DNA of 64,000 nucleotides from the NCBI GenBank assembly GCA_900078405.1, contig FLTS01000001.1, positions 992,001-1,056,000 on the forward strand. The letters are read 5' to 3'. Origin of the DNA: an uncultured Stenotrophomonas sp. (lineage in GTDB: Bacteria; Pseudomonadota; Gammaproteobacteria; Xanthomonadales; Xanthomonadaceae). A program made the position numbers and the translations under genes. The notes under the pieces are model-generated. The model worked only from the letters and a program-made list of their open reading frames with translations. It did no database searches and had not been told where the DNA came from. Of the stretch, positions 1 through 9,288 are shown one piece after another; the stretch's first letter is position 1, and each line of letters begins with the position of its first letter.

Positions 1-1
1 A

Positions 2-664
<663 letters not shown>

Positions 665-722
665 GCGGGAAATGTGGGAACAGGGAGCGGGGAATGAGAC
701 ATCCCGCACCCTGCCCTCCACG

Positions 723-748
723 AACGCCGGCAGCGATGCCGGCGTTTT
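723..748 (+). terminator. Rho-independent terminator after lpdA
   Basis: A perfect 9-bp stem (AACGCCGGC / GCCGGCGTT) with a 6-base loop is followed by TT. It sits 59 bases after the lpdA stop and before the next gene on the same strand. Confidence 0.8.
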
Positions 749-800
749 GCTTCCTCCGTTTCCGTCCCTCCCTGTTTCCTCTTTCCGGTTTTCCGCCCCG

Positions 801-1481
801 ATGAAATCCATCTGCGTCTATTGCGGCTCCAACCCCGGCGCCAAGCCCGTCTACGTCGAACGCGCCACCGAACTTGGCAGGCGCATCGCCGCCGAAGGCC
901 TGCGGCTGATCTACGGCGGCGGCCGCACCGGCCTGATGGGCGCGGTGGCCGATGGCGTGCTCGCCGCCGGCGGTGAGGTCACCGGCGTGATTCCGCAACA
1001 TCTGGTGGACCTGGAAGTGGCGCACAAGGGCGTGACCACGCTGGAGATCGTCGGCTCGATGCATGAGCGCAAGTCGCGCATGTTCGACCTCTCCGACGCC
1101 TTCGTCGCCCTGCCCGGCGGCTTCGGCAAGGCGCGCACCACCACTTTATAGACGCCGCGCGTCGAGGTTTCGCGCGCCTTGCAGACGCTGGCGGGCCTGC
1201 CCGGCGGCTTCGGCACCGCCGAGGAAATCTTCGAGATGCTGACCTGGCGCCAGCTCGGCATCGGCAAGAAGCCCTGCGCCTTCCTCGACATCGATGGCTT
1301 CTATGCGCAGTTGATCGGCATGATCGACCACATGGTGGAAGAGCGCTTCCTGCACCCGGAGCAGCGCGACGACCTGTGGCATGGCGAGGACGTCACCCGG
1401 ATGCTGGAGTGGATGCGGGCGTATTCGCCGGCGCAGGCGGACAAGTGGCTCGACGAAAAAAAGCGCAACGCATTGCGGTAA
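801..1481 (+). pseudogene. LOG-family (TIGR00730) cytokinin riboside phosphoribohydrolase-like gene, interrupted by an 87-bp insertion with an in-frame stop
   Basis: LOG-family proteins hydrolyse nucleoside 5'-monophosphates at the N-glycosidic bond. The N-terminal half ([50 protein letters not shown]) and the C-terminal half (PGGFGTAEEIFEMLTWRQLG to the stop at 1479-1481) are both well conserved and lie in the same frame. They are separated by 29 extra codons that include TAG at 1149-1151. The family signature PGGxGTxxE is completed only by the second copy of the LPGGFG codons, so the first product (116 residues) ends before the catalytic Glu. A TTG at 1179 could start the second half. Removing one 87-bp unit restores a full-length protein of about 197 residues. 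Probably inactive; read-through or a sequencing artefact cannot be excluded. Confidence 0.8.
1109..1215. repeat. 87-bp insertion bounded by 20-bp direct repeats, with internal 9-bp inverted repeat
   Basis: The 20-mer CCTGCCCGGCGGCTTCGGCA occurs at 1109-1128 and again at 1196-1215, exactly 87 bases apart. Between them an inverted repeat AAGGCGCGC (1128-1136) / GCGCGCCTT (1172-1180) encloses the stop codon. The layout fits either a miniature palindromic element that duplicated its target or a slippage event that captured foreign sequence. The complementary strand stays open through the insert, but I do not recognise its product. Confidence 0.7.
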
Positions 1482-1764
1482 GTCACGGGCGCGTGGCGAC
1501 GCGATGAACATGGCTGGCGCCTTGTTGCCTGCATGGCGCGGTTCGACGAAAAAAAGCGCAACGCATTGCGGTAAGTCATGGGCGCGTGGCGACGCGATGA
1601 ACATGGCTGGCGCCTTGTTGCCTGCATGGCGCGGTTCGACGAAAAAAAGCGCAACGCACTGCGGTAAGTCACGGGCGCGTGGCGACGCGATGAACATGGC
1701 TGGCGCCTTGCTGCCTGCATGGCGCGGTTCGACGAAAAAAAGCGCAACGCACTGCGGTAAGTCA
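1451..1764. repeat. 93-bp tandem repeat (three full units plus a partial fourth) copying the 3' end of the LOG gene
   Basis: The block CGACGAAAAAAAGCGCAACG begins at 1451, 1544, 1637 and 1730, a constant 93-base period. Each unit includes the last codons and stop of the LOG gene plus about 60 bases of downstream sequence with a CGCGT/ACGCG stem. Units differ at only a few bases (CATTGCGG versus CACTGCGG, CTTGTTGCC versus CTTGCTGCC), so the array looks recent. Because the period is a multiple of three, several frames are open on both strands; these are not credible genes. The 401 bases between the LOG stop and the next gene hold only this array and the hairpin at 1792-1859. Confidence 0.9.
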
Positions 1765-1791
1765 CCGGCGTGCGGCGCCGAAAACCCCGCT

Positions 1792-1859
1792 GCAGGAGCG
1801 ACGTGAGTCGCGACGGGCTTCACCGGTAAAGCCTCGGTCGCGACTCACGTCGCTCCTAC
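1792..1859. repeat. Palindromic intergenic repeat, GGAGCGACG family
   Basis: Arms AGGAGCGACGTGAGTCGCGA and its near-perfect reverse complement flank a short GC-rich loop and end in CTAC. A relative lies at 19694-19760. It sits between two convergent genes and could form a bidirectional terminator hairpin. Confidence 0.8.
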
Positions 1860-1882
1860 CCGGGGCATCAAACCGGCGTCCG

Positions 1883-4792
1883 TTACACCATCTTCTGCAG
1901 CGTGGCATCGCGCGGCATCGGGTAGCCCAACAGGTAGCCCTGGCCGAAGTTGCAGCCCATTTCCAGCAGCACCTGCCGCTGGCGTTCGTTTTCGATGCCC
2001 TCGCCGATGGTTTCGATGCCCAGCGTGCGCGCCAGCGACACCACGCCTTCCACCAGCGCCTGCGTGTTCTTGCCACCCTCGGTGTGCAGGCCGGAAATGA
2101 AGCTGCGGTCGATCTTCAGCGTGCTGATCGGGAACCGGTGCAGGTAGGACAGCGCCGAATAGCCGGTGCCGAAGTCATCCAGCTGCACCACCATGCCGCG
2201 CTCGCGCAACTGGCGCAGGATGCGCAGCGTGCGCGGCGCATCCTCCAGCAGCGCCGTTTCGGTCAGCTCCACCCGCAGCCGCGACGGGTCCGCGCCGGCC
2301 GCGTCCAGCAGCCCGAACAGGCGCCTGGCGAACTTCGGCACGTGGAAGTGGCGCGGCGAGACATTGACCGAGATGTAGCCCGACGTGGTCGCCGCAAGAT
2401 CGTGCGCCACCTGCTCGTAGATCAGCCAGTCCACCTGCTCGATCAGGCCACTCTCCTCGCCCAGCTGCATGAAATCGCCCGGCAGCAGCAGTCCGCGTCC
2501 TTCGTGCTGCCAGCGCAGCAGCGCCTCGTGCCCGACCACCTTGCCGTCCCGCAGCGAGACGATGGGTTGGTAGAACGGCAGGAAATCGCGGTTGCCGATG
2601 GCGCGGCGCAGGTCCGCTTCCAGTTCCAGGCTCTGCAGCGACTGCTCGCGCATCACCTCGTCGAACACCACGCAGCGGTCCTGGCCCATGCCCTTGGCAC
2701 GGTACATCGCCGCGTCGGCGTCGCGCAGCAGCTCGGCGCCGGATTCGTAATGCGGGTTCCACAGCGAGATGCCGATGCTGCCGGACGGGAACAACTCGCG
2801 TCCTTCCACCCACATCGAGCATTCCAGCGCATGCAGCAGGCGCCGCCCCACGTCCATCGCCGCATCCGCGCCGCCCTCGCAGCGCACCAGCATGGCGAAC
2901 TCGTCGCCGCCCAGCCGCGCCACCACGTCGTTGCCACGCAGCAGGCCAACCAGCCGCCGCGCCACTTCCACCAGCATCCGGTCGCCGGCGGCGTGGCCGA
3001 TGCTGTCGTTGACCCACTTGAAGCGGTCCAGGTCGAGGAACAGCAACGCGAATACCGGGCCGATGCCCAGCCGCGCATGCTCGATGGCCTCCTCCAGCCG
3101 CTCCAGCAGGTGCAGGCGGTTGGGCAGCCCGGTCAGCGAATCGTGCATGGCCTGGTGGCTCAGGCGCTGCTCGATGCGCATGCGCTCGCCGATCTGCGCC
3201 AGCAGCTTCTGGTTGACCTCGCCCAGCTCGTGCGTGCGCTCGGCCACGCGCCGCTCCAGCTCGGCATGCGCCTGCAGCAACCGGTTCTGGTCGCGCTGCC
3301 GCGCCAGGCTGTTGCCGATGTTGTGCGCGACGAAGGCCAGCAGGCGCTGGTCGTCCGGGGTGTACACGACCTGCGGGTTGTAGCTCTGCACCGCGATCAC
3401 GCCCACCACCTCGCCATCGCTGAACAGCGGCACGCCGAGCCAGGACTGCGACTTGGCGCCGAACTCGTGCAGTTCGCCACGGGCGAGCAACTGGTCGATC
3501 TGCCTGCGCGTGGCCAATAGCGGCTGGCCAGTGCGGATGGTGTATTCGGTCAGGCCGCCGCCGAACTTGCGCGGGGGGCGCTCGCGGTTGAATTCGTCCA
3601 CCGAATAGACGAACTCCAGCCCGTCGCCGGCCTCGTTGATCAATGCGATGTAGAAATTGCCGGCATCGAGCAGGCCGCCGATCACCCGGTGCAGCTCGGC
3701 ATGGAACTCGGCTTGGCTGCCGCAGCTCATGGCCAGTTCGGAGATGTTGAACAGCGCCGCCTGCAATGCCTCGGCGCGCTGCCGCTCGACGATTTCGCCG
3801 CGCAGGCTGGCGTTGGCGTGCTCCAGCTCCAGCGTGCGCCGCTGCACGTGCTGTTCCAGCTGCACGTGCGCCTGGCGCCGGTCCATCGCGGTCAGGATGT
3901 GGGTGGTGACGAAGTTGAGGACCGCGCGGTCCTCGTCGTCGTACTGCACGCCGGGCTCGTAGCTCTGCACCACGATGGCGCCGCACACGACGTTGTCACG
4001 CCACATCGGCACGCCCAGCCAGTCGGTGCTGTCCGGGCCGCTGGGCACCGAGTGCCGCGGGTCCAGTTCGCGGAGCAGGACCCGCGACGGGCCATGCATC
4101 ACCCGGCCGCTGCGCATCACCGCGAAGGTCAGGCTGTCCTGCATGTCCTCGTAGTGGATGCGTTGCTCCGGGTCCGGCGCGAAGCTGTCCTGGGTATCGA
4201 AGAAGTACAGGAAGCGCAGGCTGCTCTGGGTTTCGTCGCATTCGACGATGTAGCAGTTTTCCGCGTACATCAACGTGGACAGGATGCGGTGGAAATTGCC
4301 GAGCATTTCCGACATTTCAAGGTCGCTGCCGGCCAGGTCGGCGATCTCGAACAGGGCCTGCTGCAGGCGCTTGGAACGCTCCAGCTGCTCGATCTGCCGC
4401 CCCTGCCGCATCGATACCAGCACCGCGGCGACCAGCGCCCGTGCGGTGCTCAGCCATGCCCGGCGCTGCGTTTCCGAGAACGTGGCCGACACCTCGGCCA
4501 GCACCACGATGCGGGCGCCGCTCTCGGCGTGGGTCCAGCACTCCCACAGCGGCTGGTGCAGGCCGGCCGGCAGCTTGCCGCCGCCAAGCAGCACGCCGGC
4601 GGCCTCGCGCAACCGCGTGTCCTCGGCCGGGCTGGTACGGCAGCCGGTCCCCAGCACGGCATCATCCCAGGCAAGGGCCACCGTGCTGCCGGCAGGCAAC
4701 AGGCCATGCAGCGGCGTCACCACGTCGTTGACCGACGCATTGGCCTGTGCGGGCATGTTTTCGGCACTGCTTTGGCGCGGTTCGTCTGCCAT
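1883..4792 (-). CDS. GAF-GAF-GGDEF-EAL c-di-GMP turnover protein
   Basis: A 969-residue protein expected to make and/or degrade cyclic di-GMP. After an N-terminal region of about 150 residues without a recognised fold come two GAF sensor domains, each ending in a coiled coil (ERRVAERTHELGEVNQ in the second). A GGDEF domain follows with an intact RLGGDEF active site and an upstream RGND matching the RxxD inhibitory site. The C-terminal EAL domain has HEALLRW, ELTET, DDFGTGYSAL and KIDRSF, so both activities may be retained. There is no membrane segment. I chose the ATG at 4792 because the open frame upstream (to 4927) has low-complexity composition; the next ATG inside is also possible. It is divergent from the ECF sigma gene. 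Confidence 0.9.
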   Translation of the reverse strand: MADEPRQSSAENMPAQANASVNDVVTPLHGLLPAGSTVALAWDDAVLGTGCRTSPAEDTRLREAAGVLLGGGKLPAGLHQPLWECWTHAESGARIVVLAEVSATFSETQRRAWLSTARALVAAVLVSMRQGRQIEQLERSKRLQQALFEIADLAGSDLEMSEMLGNFHRILSTLMYAENCYIVECDETQSSLRFLYFFDTQDSFAPDPEQRIHYEDMQDSLTFAVMRSGRVMHGPSRVLLRELDPRHSVPSGPDSTDWLGVPMWRDNVVCGAIVVQSYEPGVQYDDEDRAVLNFVTTHILTAMDRRQAHVQLEQHVQRRTLELEHANASLRGEIVERQRAEALQAALFNISELAMSCGSQAEFHAELHRVIGGLLDAGNFYIALINEAGDGLEFVYSVDEFNRERPPRKFGGGLTEYTIRTGQPLLATRRQIDQLLARGELHEFGAKSQSWLGVPLFSDGEVVGVIAVQSYNPQVVYTPDDQRLLAFVAHNIGNSLARQRDQNRLLQAHAELERRVAERTHELGEVNQKLLAQIGERMRIEQRLSHQAMHDSLTGLPNRLHLLERLEEAIEHARLGIGPVFALLFLDLDRFKWVNDSIGHAAGDRMLVEVARRLVGLLRGNDVVARLGGDEFAMLVRCEGGADAAMDVGRRLLHALECSMWVEGRELFPSGSIGISLWNPHYESGAELLRDADAAMYRAKGMGQDRCVVFDEVMREQSLQSLELEADLRRAIGNRDFLPFYQPIVSLRDGKVVGHEALLRWQHEGRGLLLPGDFMQLGEESGLIEQVDWLIYEQVAHDLAATTSGYISVNVSPRHFHVPKFARRLFGLLDAAGADPSRLRVELTETALLEDAPRTLRILRQLRERGMVVQLDDFGTGYSALSYLHRFPISTLKIDRSFISGLHTEGGKNTQALVEGVVSLARTLGIETIGEGIENERQRQVLLEMGCNFGQGYLLGYPMPRDATLQKMV

Positions 4793-4938
4793 GCCTTCCG
4801 TCTCTATCCGGTTCCGGTACCCGGAACTCCCCCCGCCCGCAGCATAACGCCCCGCGGCGTGGCCAAGGTGTCCGGGTCGACATTTCCTGAACCCGTACTC
4901 CGGCGCCGGCGATGCCCGGCTAGGCACGGGCGCGGCGA

Positions 4939-5514
4939 ATGCTTAGGCTGCGGCGCGTGGATACCGCCGTGCAGACACCGACCGACGAAACGCTGATGCT
5001 GGCCTATGCCGCCGGCGATGGCGAGGCGTTCGCCGAGCTGTATGCGCGCCACCGTGCCCGGCTGTTCCACTACCTGCTCGGGCAGCTGCGCGACCGTGCG
5101 CTGGCCGAGGAACTGTTCCAGGACGTGTGGCAGCGCCTGATCCATGCCCGCGCGGGCTGGAAGCCGGAGGCGGCGTTCGCCACCTGGCTGTTCCGCATCG
5201 CCCACAACCGCCTCAACGACCACTGGCGTGCCGCCCGTCACCGTCCGGCCGCCCCGGACGATGCTGACGAGCGCACCGCGCGGCTGGCCGATTCCCGCAC
5301 CCCGGAACTGCTGGCCGACGAACAGGCGCAACGGTTGCAATTGCACCGTGCGCTGGCCGAGCTGCCGCCGGAGCAACAGGAGGTGGTGATCCTGCGCCTG
5401 GAGCAGGAACTGAGCCTGGAGGAGATCGGGCAAATCACCGGCGTCGGCCGGGAAACCGTCAAATCGCGGCTGCGCTATGCGATGGACAAGCTGCGCGCGA
5501 GGTTGAGCGAATGA
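4939..5514 (+). CDS. ECF-type RNA polymerase sigma factor
   Basis: A 191-residue sigma-70 family member with only region 2 (RARLFHYLLGQLRDRALAEE through TWLFRIAHNRLNDHWR) and region 4 (LAELPPEQQEVVILRLEQ, then the helix-turn-helix LEEIGQITGVGRETVKSRL), as in extracytoplasmic-function sigma factors. A GTG at 4957 is an alternative start. Its stop overlaps the next gene by four bases (ATGA), which encodes a membrane-anchored protein of the size and layout expected of an anti-sigma factor. Its regulon cannot be read from the sequence. Confidence 0.88.
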   Translation: MLRLRRVDTAVQTPTDETLMLAYAAGDGEAFAELYARHRARLFHYLLGQLRDRALAEELFQDVWQRLIHARAGWKPEAAFATWLFRIAHNRLNDHWRAARHRPAAPDDADERTARLADSRTPELLADEQAQRLQLHRALAELPPEQQEVVILRLEQELSLEEIGQITGVGRETVKSRLRYAMDKLRARLSE

Positions 5515-6356
5515 ATACCCCTGATCGCCTGAGCCCCGAAGAACGCGCGCTGGCACGGTTGCTGGGGCGCCCTGCCGCCGTGCCTGATCCGCGCGTCGAC
5601 GCCGCAATTGCCGAACTGGCGCGGCAACCGGCCGCGACGGCACCCGCGCGATCCACGGCGCCGGCGCCCTCCGTCACGCCGCATGCGCGGCATCGGCGCC
5701 GCCGCGCCGTGGTGCCGGCATTGACCGTGGCCGCGTCGCTGGTGCTGGCGGTGGGCCTGGCATGGCAGCTGCGGCCCACTCCGCCGCCGCTGGAATTGCC
5801 CGTGCTCGCCGAGGCGCTTCCGCCACCGGCGACCGCACCGCTCCCGGCTGCCGACGTGCCGGTGCCGGAGGTGGCCATCGAGCCCGTGGCGCCCGCCGCC
5901 CGCATGGCCGCTCCAGCGAAGGCTCCACTTCCTCGCGCAAGCGTGACGGCAACCGACGACACTGCCCGCGTCGAGCGCGCACGCAAGGAATCGTCGCCGG
6001 CCGTCGAAGCGACTTCCAGGAGGGTTGTGCCACCCTCGCCACCGGCTCCTCCCGCGCCCCTGTCGGCCAGCCCGCCGCAGGCCGATATCGCCCTGCCCGC
6101 CCCTGCCGAAGCCGCACCGGCACGGCTGGCTGCCGCACCGGCGCCAGCGAAACTAGCCGCACCCGCCGCCACGACAGCATCCTCCGACCTGGACGCCGAT
6201 GCCGCCCTGCCACCGCGACAATGGCTGCAACGCATCCGGCAGCGGCACAAGGAAGGCGACGACGAGGGCGCGCGTGCCAGCCTGCACCGCTTCGTCGAGG
6301 CCCACCCGAAGGCACGCATCCCGCGCGACCTGCGCCCATTGCTGGAAGATTCGTAG
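5511..6356 (+). CDS. Probable anti-sigma factor, single-pass membrane protein with Ala/Pro-rich periplasmic region
   Basis: A 281-residue protein translationally coupled to the ECF sigma gene. The first 65 residues are cytoplasmic in character and end in a basic cluster (HARHRRRR). A single membrane helix follows (PALTVAASLVLAVGLAWQL, about residues 68-86), then a long region rich in alanine and proline and a short helical C-terminal domain (RQWLQRIRQRHKEGDDEGA). There is no zinc-binding HxxxCxxC motif. Function as the cognate anti-sigma factor is inferred from coupling and topology only. Its TAG stop is the first part of a palindromic repeat. Confidence 0.65.
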   Translation: MNTPDRLSPEERALARLLGRPAAVPDPRVDAAIAELARQPAATAPARSTAPAPSVTPHARHRRRRAVVPALTVAASLVLAVGLAWQLRPTPPPLELPVLAEALPPPATAPLPAADVPVPEVAIEPVAPAARMAAPAKAPLPRASVTATDDTARVERARKESSPAVEATSRRVVPPSPPAPPAPLSASPPQADIALPAPAEAAPARLAAAPAPAKLAAPAATTASSDLDADAALPPRQWLQRIRQRHKEGDDEGARASLHRFVEAHPKARIPRDLRPLLEDS

Positions 6357-6422
6357 GTGCCGGGCTTGCCCGGCACGGGGCTTTGCCAGGAGAGCCTCAT
6401 GCGGGGCAAGCCCCGCATCCAC
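6353..6422. repeat. Palindromic GTAG-type repeat (GGGGCTTGCCCC family) overlapping the anti-sigma stop codon
   Basis: The element starts with GTAG at 6353-6356, whose last three bases are the stop codon of the upstream gene. It contains two self-complementary stems, one around GTGCCGGGCTTGCCCGGCAC and one around GCGGGGCAAGCCCCGC. Related elements occur at 17333, 21307, 24449, 41578 and 48560. Confidence 0.8.
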
Positions 6423-6497
6423 GGCATGCCCCGTGCTCCCGACCGGACATGGCAAGACCTCATATCCACCGCAAGGCTCTCGCCTAGAATGGCGGCG

Positions 6498-7106
6498 ATG
6501 CTCGATACCCTCGCCACGCCCACCAGCCACCTGCTGGAAGTCAAACACAGCCGCTTCCTCGCCCACGCCGCCCCCATCGGCAAGGCCGCCGATGCACTGG
6601 CCTTTGTCGCCTCGGTGTCGGTGGCCGACGCCACCCACAACTGCTGGGCCTATCGCCACGGCAGCGAATACCGTTCCAGCGACGATGGCGAACCGGCCGG
6701 CACCGCCGGGCGGCCGATCCTGGTCGCCATCGATGGGCAGGGCTACGACCGCATCGTCGTAGTCGTCACCCGCTGGTTTGGCGGCATCAAGCTCGGCGCC
6801 GGCGGCCTGGTCCGCGCCTATGGCGGCACTGCAGCCGAGTGCCTGCGGCTGGCGCCACGACTGCCGCTGATCGCGATGAAGCAATTGCACCTGGCCTGCC
6901 CGTTCGATGCGCTCGGCAGCGTGCACACGCTGCTGGCCGCGCATGCAGTGGACAAGCTGGGCGAGAGTTTCGACGAACATGGCGCGCGCCTGCACATCGA
7001 GCTGCCGGCCGATGGCGTGGACGACTTGAAAACCCGGCTGCGCGACGCCACCCGTGACAGGGTGCGGTGGAGCGAGAACGAGGAACGAGTGGAGAGGGAC
7101 GAGTAA
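6498..7106 (+). CDS. yigZ: YigZ/IMPACT family protein
   Basis: A 202-residue member of the IMPACT/YigZ family, a two-domain RNA-binding fold linked to translation control in other organisms; the bacterial role is poorly defined. Family landmarks are KHSRFLAHAAP near the start, SDDGEPAGTAGRPIL and VVVVTRWFGGIKLGAGGLVRAYGG in the N-terminal domain, and a smaller ferredoxin-like C-terminal domain. The ATG at 6498 matches the usual family length; an ATG at 6489 is three codons upstream in frame. A large inverted repeat begins near its stop codon and reaches the next gene. Confidence 0.87.
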   Translation: MLDTLATPTSHLLEVKHSRFLAHAAPIGKAADALAFVASVSVADATHNCWAYRHGSEYRSSDDGEPAGTAGRPILVAIDGQGYDRIVVVVTRWFGGIKLGAGGLVRAYGGTAAECLRLAPRLPLIAMKQLHLACPFDALGSVHTLLAAHAVDKLGESFDEHGARLHIELPADGVDDLKTRLRDATRDRVRWSENEERVERDE

Positions 7107-7228
7107 CGAGCAGCAAGGCAACGGCAAAAGCCTGCACTTCCCTCTCATCGCTCATACTCACTGCCCACGTTGCCGTTGCTTGCTGCTGCTGTAACTCGTT
7201 CCTCGTTCCTTTTCACTCGTTCCTGCCC
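7075..7228. repeat. Long imperfect inverted repeat between yigZ and the ABC exporter
   Basis: The left arm at 7101-7127 (GAGTAACGAGCAGCAAGGCA onward) pairs with the right arm at 7170-7197 (ending CTGCTGTAACTC), and GAACGAGGAACGAG (from about 7076) pairs with CTCGTTCCTCGTTC at 7195-7208. Arms also contain short direct repeats of the AACGAG type. The structure covers the yigZ stop and the whole leader of the ABC gene; there is no following T-tract. Confidence 0.6.
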
Positions 7229-7231
7229 CCC

Positions 7232-9007
7232 ATGACCGACACCCCCACCACCGAACCCACCACCGGCCGCAGCAAGGCCAAGCTCGGTACGTTGCGCGCA
7301 CTGTGGCCGTTCGTGCGCCGGCACACCGGCCTGTTCGTGGCCTGGCTGGTGGCGCTGGCGGTGGCCTCGGCAGCGACGCTGAGCTTCCCGGTCGCGTTCC
7401 GGCGCATGATCGACGACGGCTTCAGCAGCGGCGGCAACATCGACCAGGTGTTCCTGCTGGTATTCGCAGTGGTGGTGGTGCTGGCGCTGGCCAGCGCGGC
7501 GCGCTTCTTCTTCGTCTCGCTGCTGGGCGAAAAGGTCGTCGCCGACCTGCGCCGGCGGCTGTACGCGCACCTGGTCACGCTGGACGCGCAGTTCCACGAC
7601 CGCAACCGCAGCGGCGAACTGGTGTCGCGGCTGTCGGCCGACAGCGAGCTGCTGCGCAGCGTGGTCGGCAGCAGCATGTCGGTGGCGCTGCGCAGCACCG
7701 TCACCGTGGTCGGCAGCCTGGCGATGCTGTTCGTCACCAGCCCGCGGCTGGCCGCGTTCACCCTGGTCGGCATTCCGTTGGCGGTGCTGCCGATCGTGCT
7801 CGGTGCGCGCCGGCTGGAAAAGGCCTCGCGCGCCACCCAGGACCGCGTCGCCGACGCCAACAATCTCGCCAGCGAAACCCTCGGCGCGATCCGCACCGTG
7901 CAGGCGCATGCGCGCGAAGGCTACGAGACCGGCCGCTTCGCCGCCGCCGTACGCGTGGCCGTGGACACCGCGCGGCGCCGCATCCGCACCCAGTCGCTGG
8001 TCACCGCCATCGTCATCACCCTGGTGTTCGGCGCGGTGGTGCTGGTGCTGTGGTCGGGCGCGCACGACGTGATCGGCGGGCGCATCAGCAAGGGGGAACT
8101 CGGCCAGTTCGTGTTCTATGCATTGATCGGCGGTGGCTCGGTCGGCGCATTGGCCGAGGTATGGAACGAATTGCAACGTGCGGCCGGCGGCATGGGCCGC
8201 ATCGCCGAACTGCTGCAGGAATCGGCCGGCGTGCGTACGCCGGCATCGCCGCAGGTATTGCCGACGCCGCTGCGCGGCGACATCCGCTTCGACAACGTGG
8301 TCTTCCACTACCCGCAGCGCCCCACCCAGGCCGCGCTGGAAGGCTTCTCCCTGCATGTGCGGCCGGGCGAAACCGTCGCGCTGGTCGGCCCTTCCGGCGC
8401 CGGCAAGAGCACCGTGCTGTCGCTGCTGCTGCGTTTCCATGACCCGGACAGCGGCACGATCAGCATCGACGGCATCGACCTGCGCGATGCCGACCCCACC
8501 GCGCTGCGCGAACAGGTCGCGCTGGTGCCGCAGCAACCGGCGCTGTTCGCCAGCAGCGCCGCCGACAACATCCGCTACGGCCGGCTCGAAGCCAGCGACG
8601 AACAGCTGCATGCCGCCGCCCGCGCCGCCGAGGCCGACGAATTCATCCGCACCCTGCCCGAAGGCTATGCCAGCGAACTGGGCGAACGTGGCGCGCGCCT
8701 GTCCGGCGGCCAGCAGCAGCGCATCGCCATCGCCCGCGCCCTGCTCAAGGACGCACCGGTACTGCTGCTGGACGAAGCCACCAGCGCGCTGGACGCGCAG
8801 AGCGAGCGCGCGGTGCAGCAGGCGCTGGAGCGGCTGATGGCCGGGCGCACCACGCTGGTGATCGCGCACCGCCTGGCCACCGTGCTCAAGGCCGACCGCA
8901 TCGTGGTGATGGACCACGGCCGCATCGTCGCCCAGGGCACGCACGAGCAGCTGCTGCGCGAAGGCGGCCTGTATGCGGAGCTGGCACGGCTGCAGTTCAT
9001 CGACTGA
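7232..9007 (+). CDS. ABC transporter, fused permease and ATPase (MsbA-related exporter)
   Basis: A 591-residue half-transporter of the exporter type, expected to act as a homodimer in the inner membrane. Residues 25-320 hold six membrane helices of the ABC exporter fold; the nucleotide-binding domain follows with Walker A GPSGAGKST (from residue 386), Q-loop VPQQPALFA, signature LSGGQQQ, Walker B VLLLDEATSAL and the switch His in IAHR. It resembles the MsbA-related lipid or drug exporters found in many proteobacteria, but the substrate cannot be told. The ATG at 7232 is chosen because the frame upstream lies in the inverted repeat. Confidence 0.9.
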   Translation: MTDTPTTEPTTGRSKAKLGTLRALWPFVRRHTGLFVAWLVALAVASAATLSFPVAFRRMIDDGFSSGGNIDQVFLLVFAVVVVLALASAARFFFVSLLGEKVVADLRRRLYAHLVTLDAQFHDRNRSGELVSRLSADSELLRSVVGSSMSVALRSTVTVVGSLAMLFVTSPRLAAFTLVGIPLAVLPIVLGARRLEKASRATQDRVADANNLASETLGAIRTVQAHAREGYETGRFAAAVRVAVDTARRRIRTQSLVTAIVITLVFGAVVLVLWSGAHDVIGGRISKGELGQFVFYALIGGGSVGALAEVWNELQRAAGGMGRIAELLQESAGVRTPASPQVLPTPLRGDIRFDNVVFHYPQRPTQAALEGFSLHVRPGETVALVGPSGAGKSTVLSLLLRFHDPDSGTISIDGIDLRDADPTALREQVALVPQQPALFASSAADNIRYGRLEASDEQLHAAARAAEADEFIRTLPEGYASELGERGARLSGGQQQRIAIARALLKDAPVLLLDEATSALDAQSERAVQQALERLMAGRTTLVIAHRLATVLKADRIVVMDHGRIVAQGTHEQLLREGGLYAELARLQFID

Positions 9008-9082
9008 TAACGTGCGGCTAACGCCGCCGGGCGCATGCTCGCACCCGTCACACCGGGTTGCATGCCATGCAGGAGGTCCGTC

Positions 9083-9277
9083 ATGTCGTTCCGCCAGTTT
9101 CCCGCCACCGACGCCAACGGCGAGAGCCGCATCATCATCGAATTCAAGCCCGAGCCCGGCGACGCGGTCGATGCCGCCGACAATGGCCCGCGCTACGAGC
9201 TGGACGACGGCCGCCACCTGCGGCGCAACGCCCGCGAGTTCACCACCGCCGACGGCGAGCTGACACTGCGGATCTGA
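9083..9277 (+). CDS. Small hypothetical protein (64 residues)
   Basis: The gene has an ideal Shine-Dalgarno AGGAGG at 9071-9076, six bases before the ATG, which is strong evidence that it is translated. The product is polar and acidic (MSFRQFPATDANGESRIIIE at the start, then FKPEPGDAVDAADNGPRYEL), with an LDDGRHLRRN segment and no membrane helix or cysteine. I do not recognise a family with a known function. It follows the ABC exporter by 75 bases and may share its transcript. Confidence 0.7.
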   Translation: MSFRQFPATDANGESRIIIEFKPEPGDAVDAADNGPRYELDDGRHLRRNAREFTTADGELTLRI

Positions 9278-9288
9278 GCAGCGCACGC

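Noticed and set aside
1451-1764. CRISPR array
   Set aside because: The whole 93-base unit is repeated without unique spacers and there are no cas genes.
1146-1823. Minus-strand frame encoding a repetitive Pro/Ala/His-containing protein across the 93-bp array
   Set aside because: It is open only because the 93-bp period is a multiple of three; several frames on both strands are open, there is no ribosome site, and it overlaps conserved LOG coding sequence.
2084-3520. Plus-strand 478-residue frame over the GGDEF-EAL gene
   Set aside because: Gln/Arg/His-rich shadow frame typical of high-GC antisense; the minus strand carries recognisable catalytic domains.
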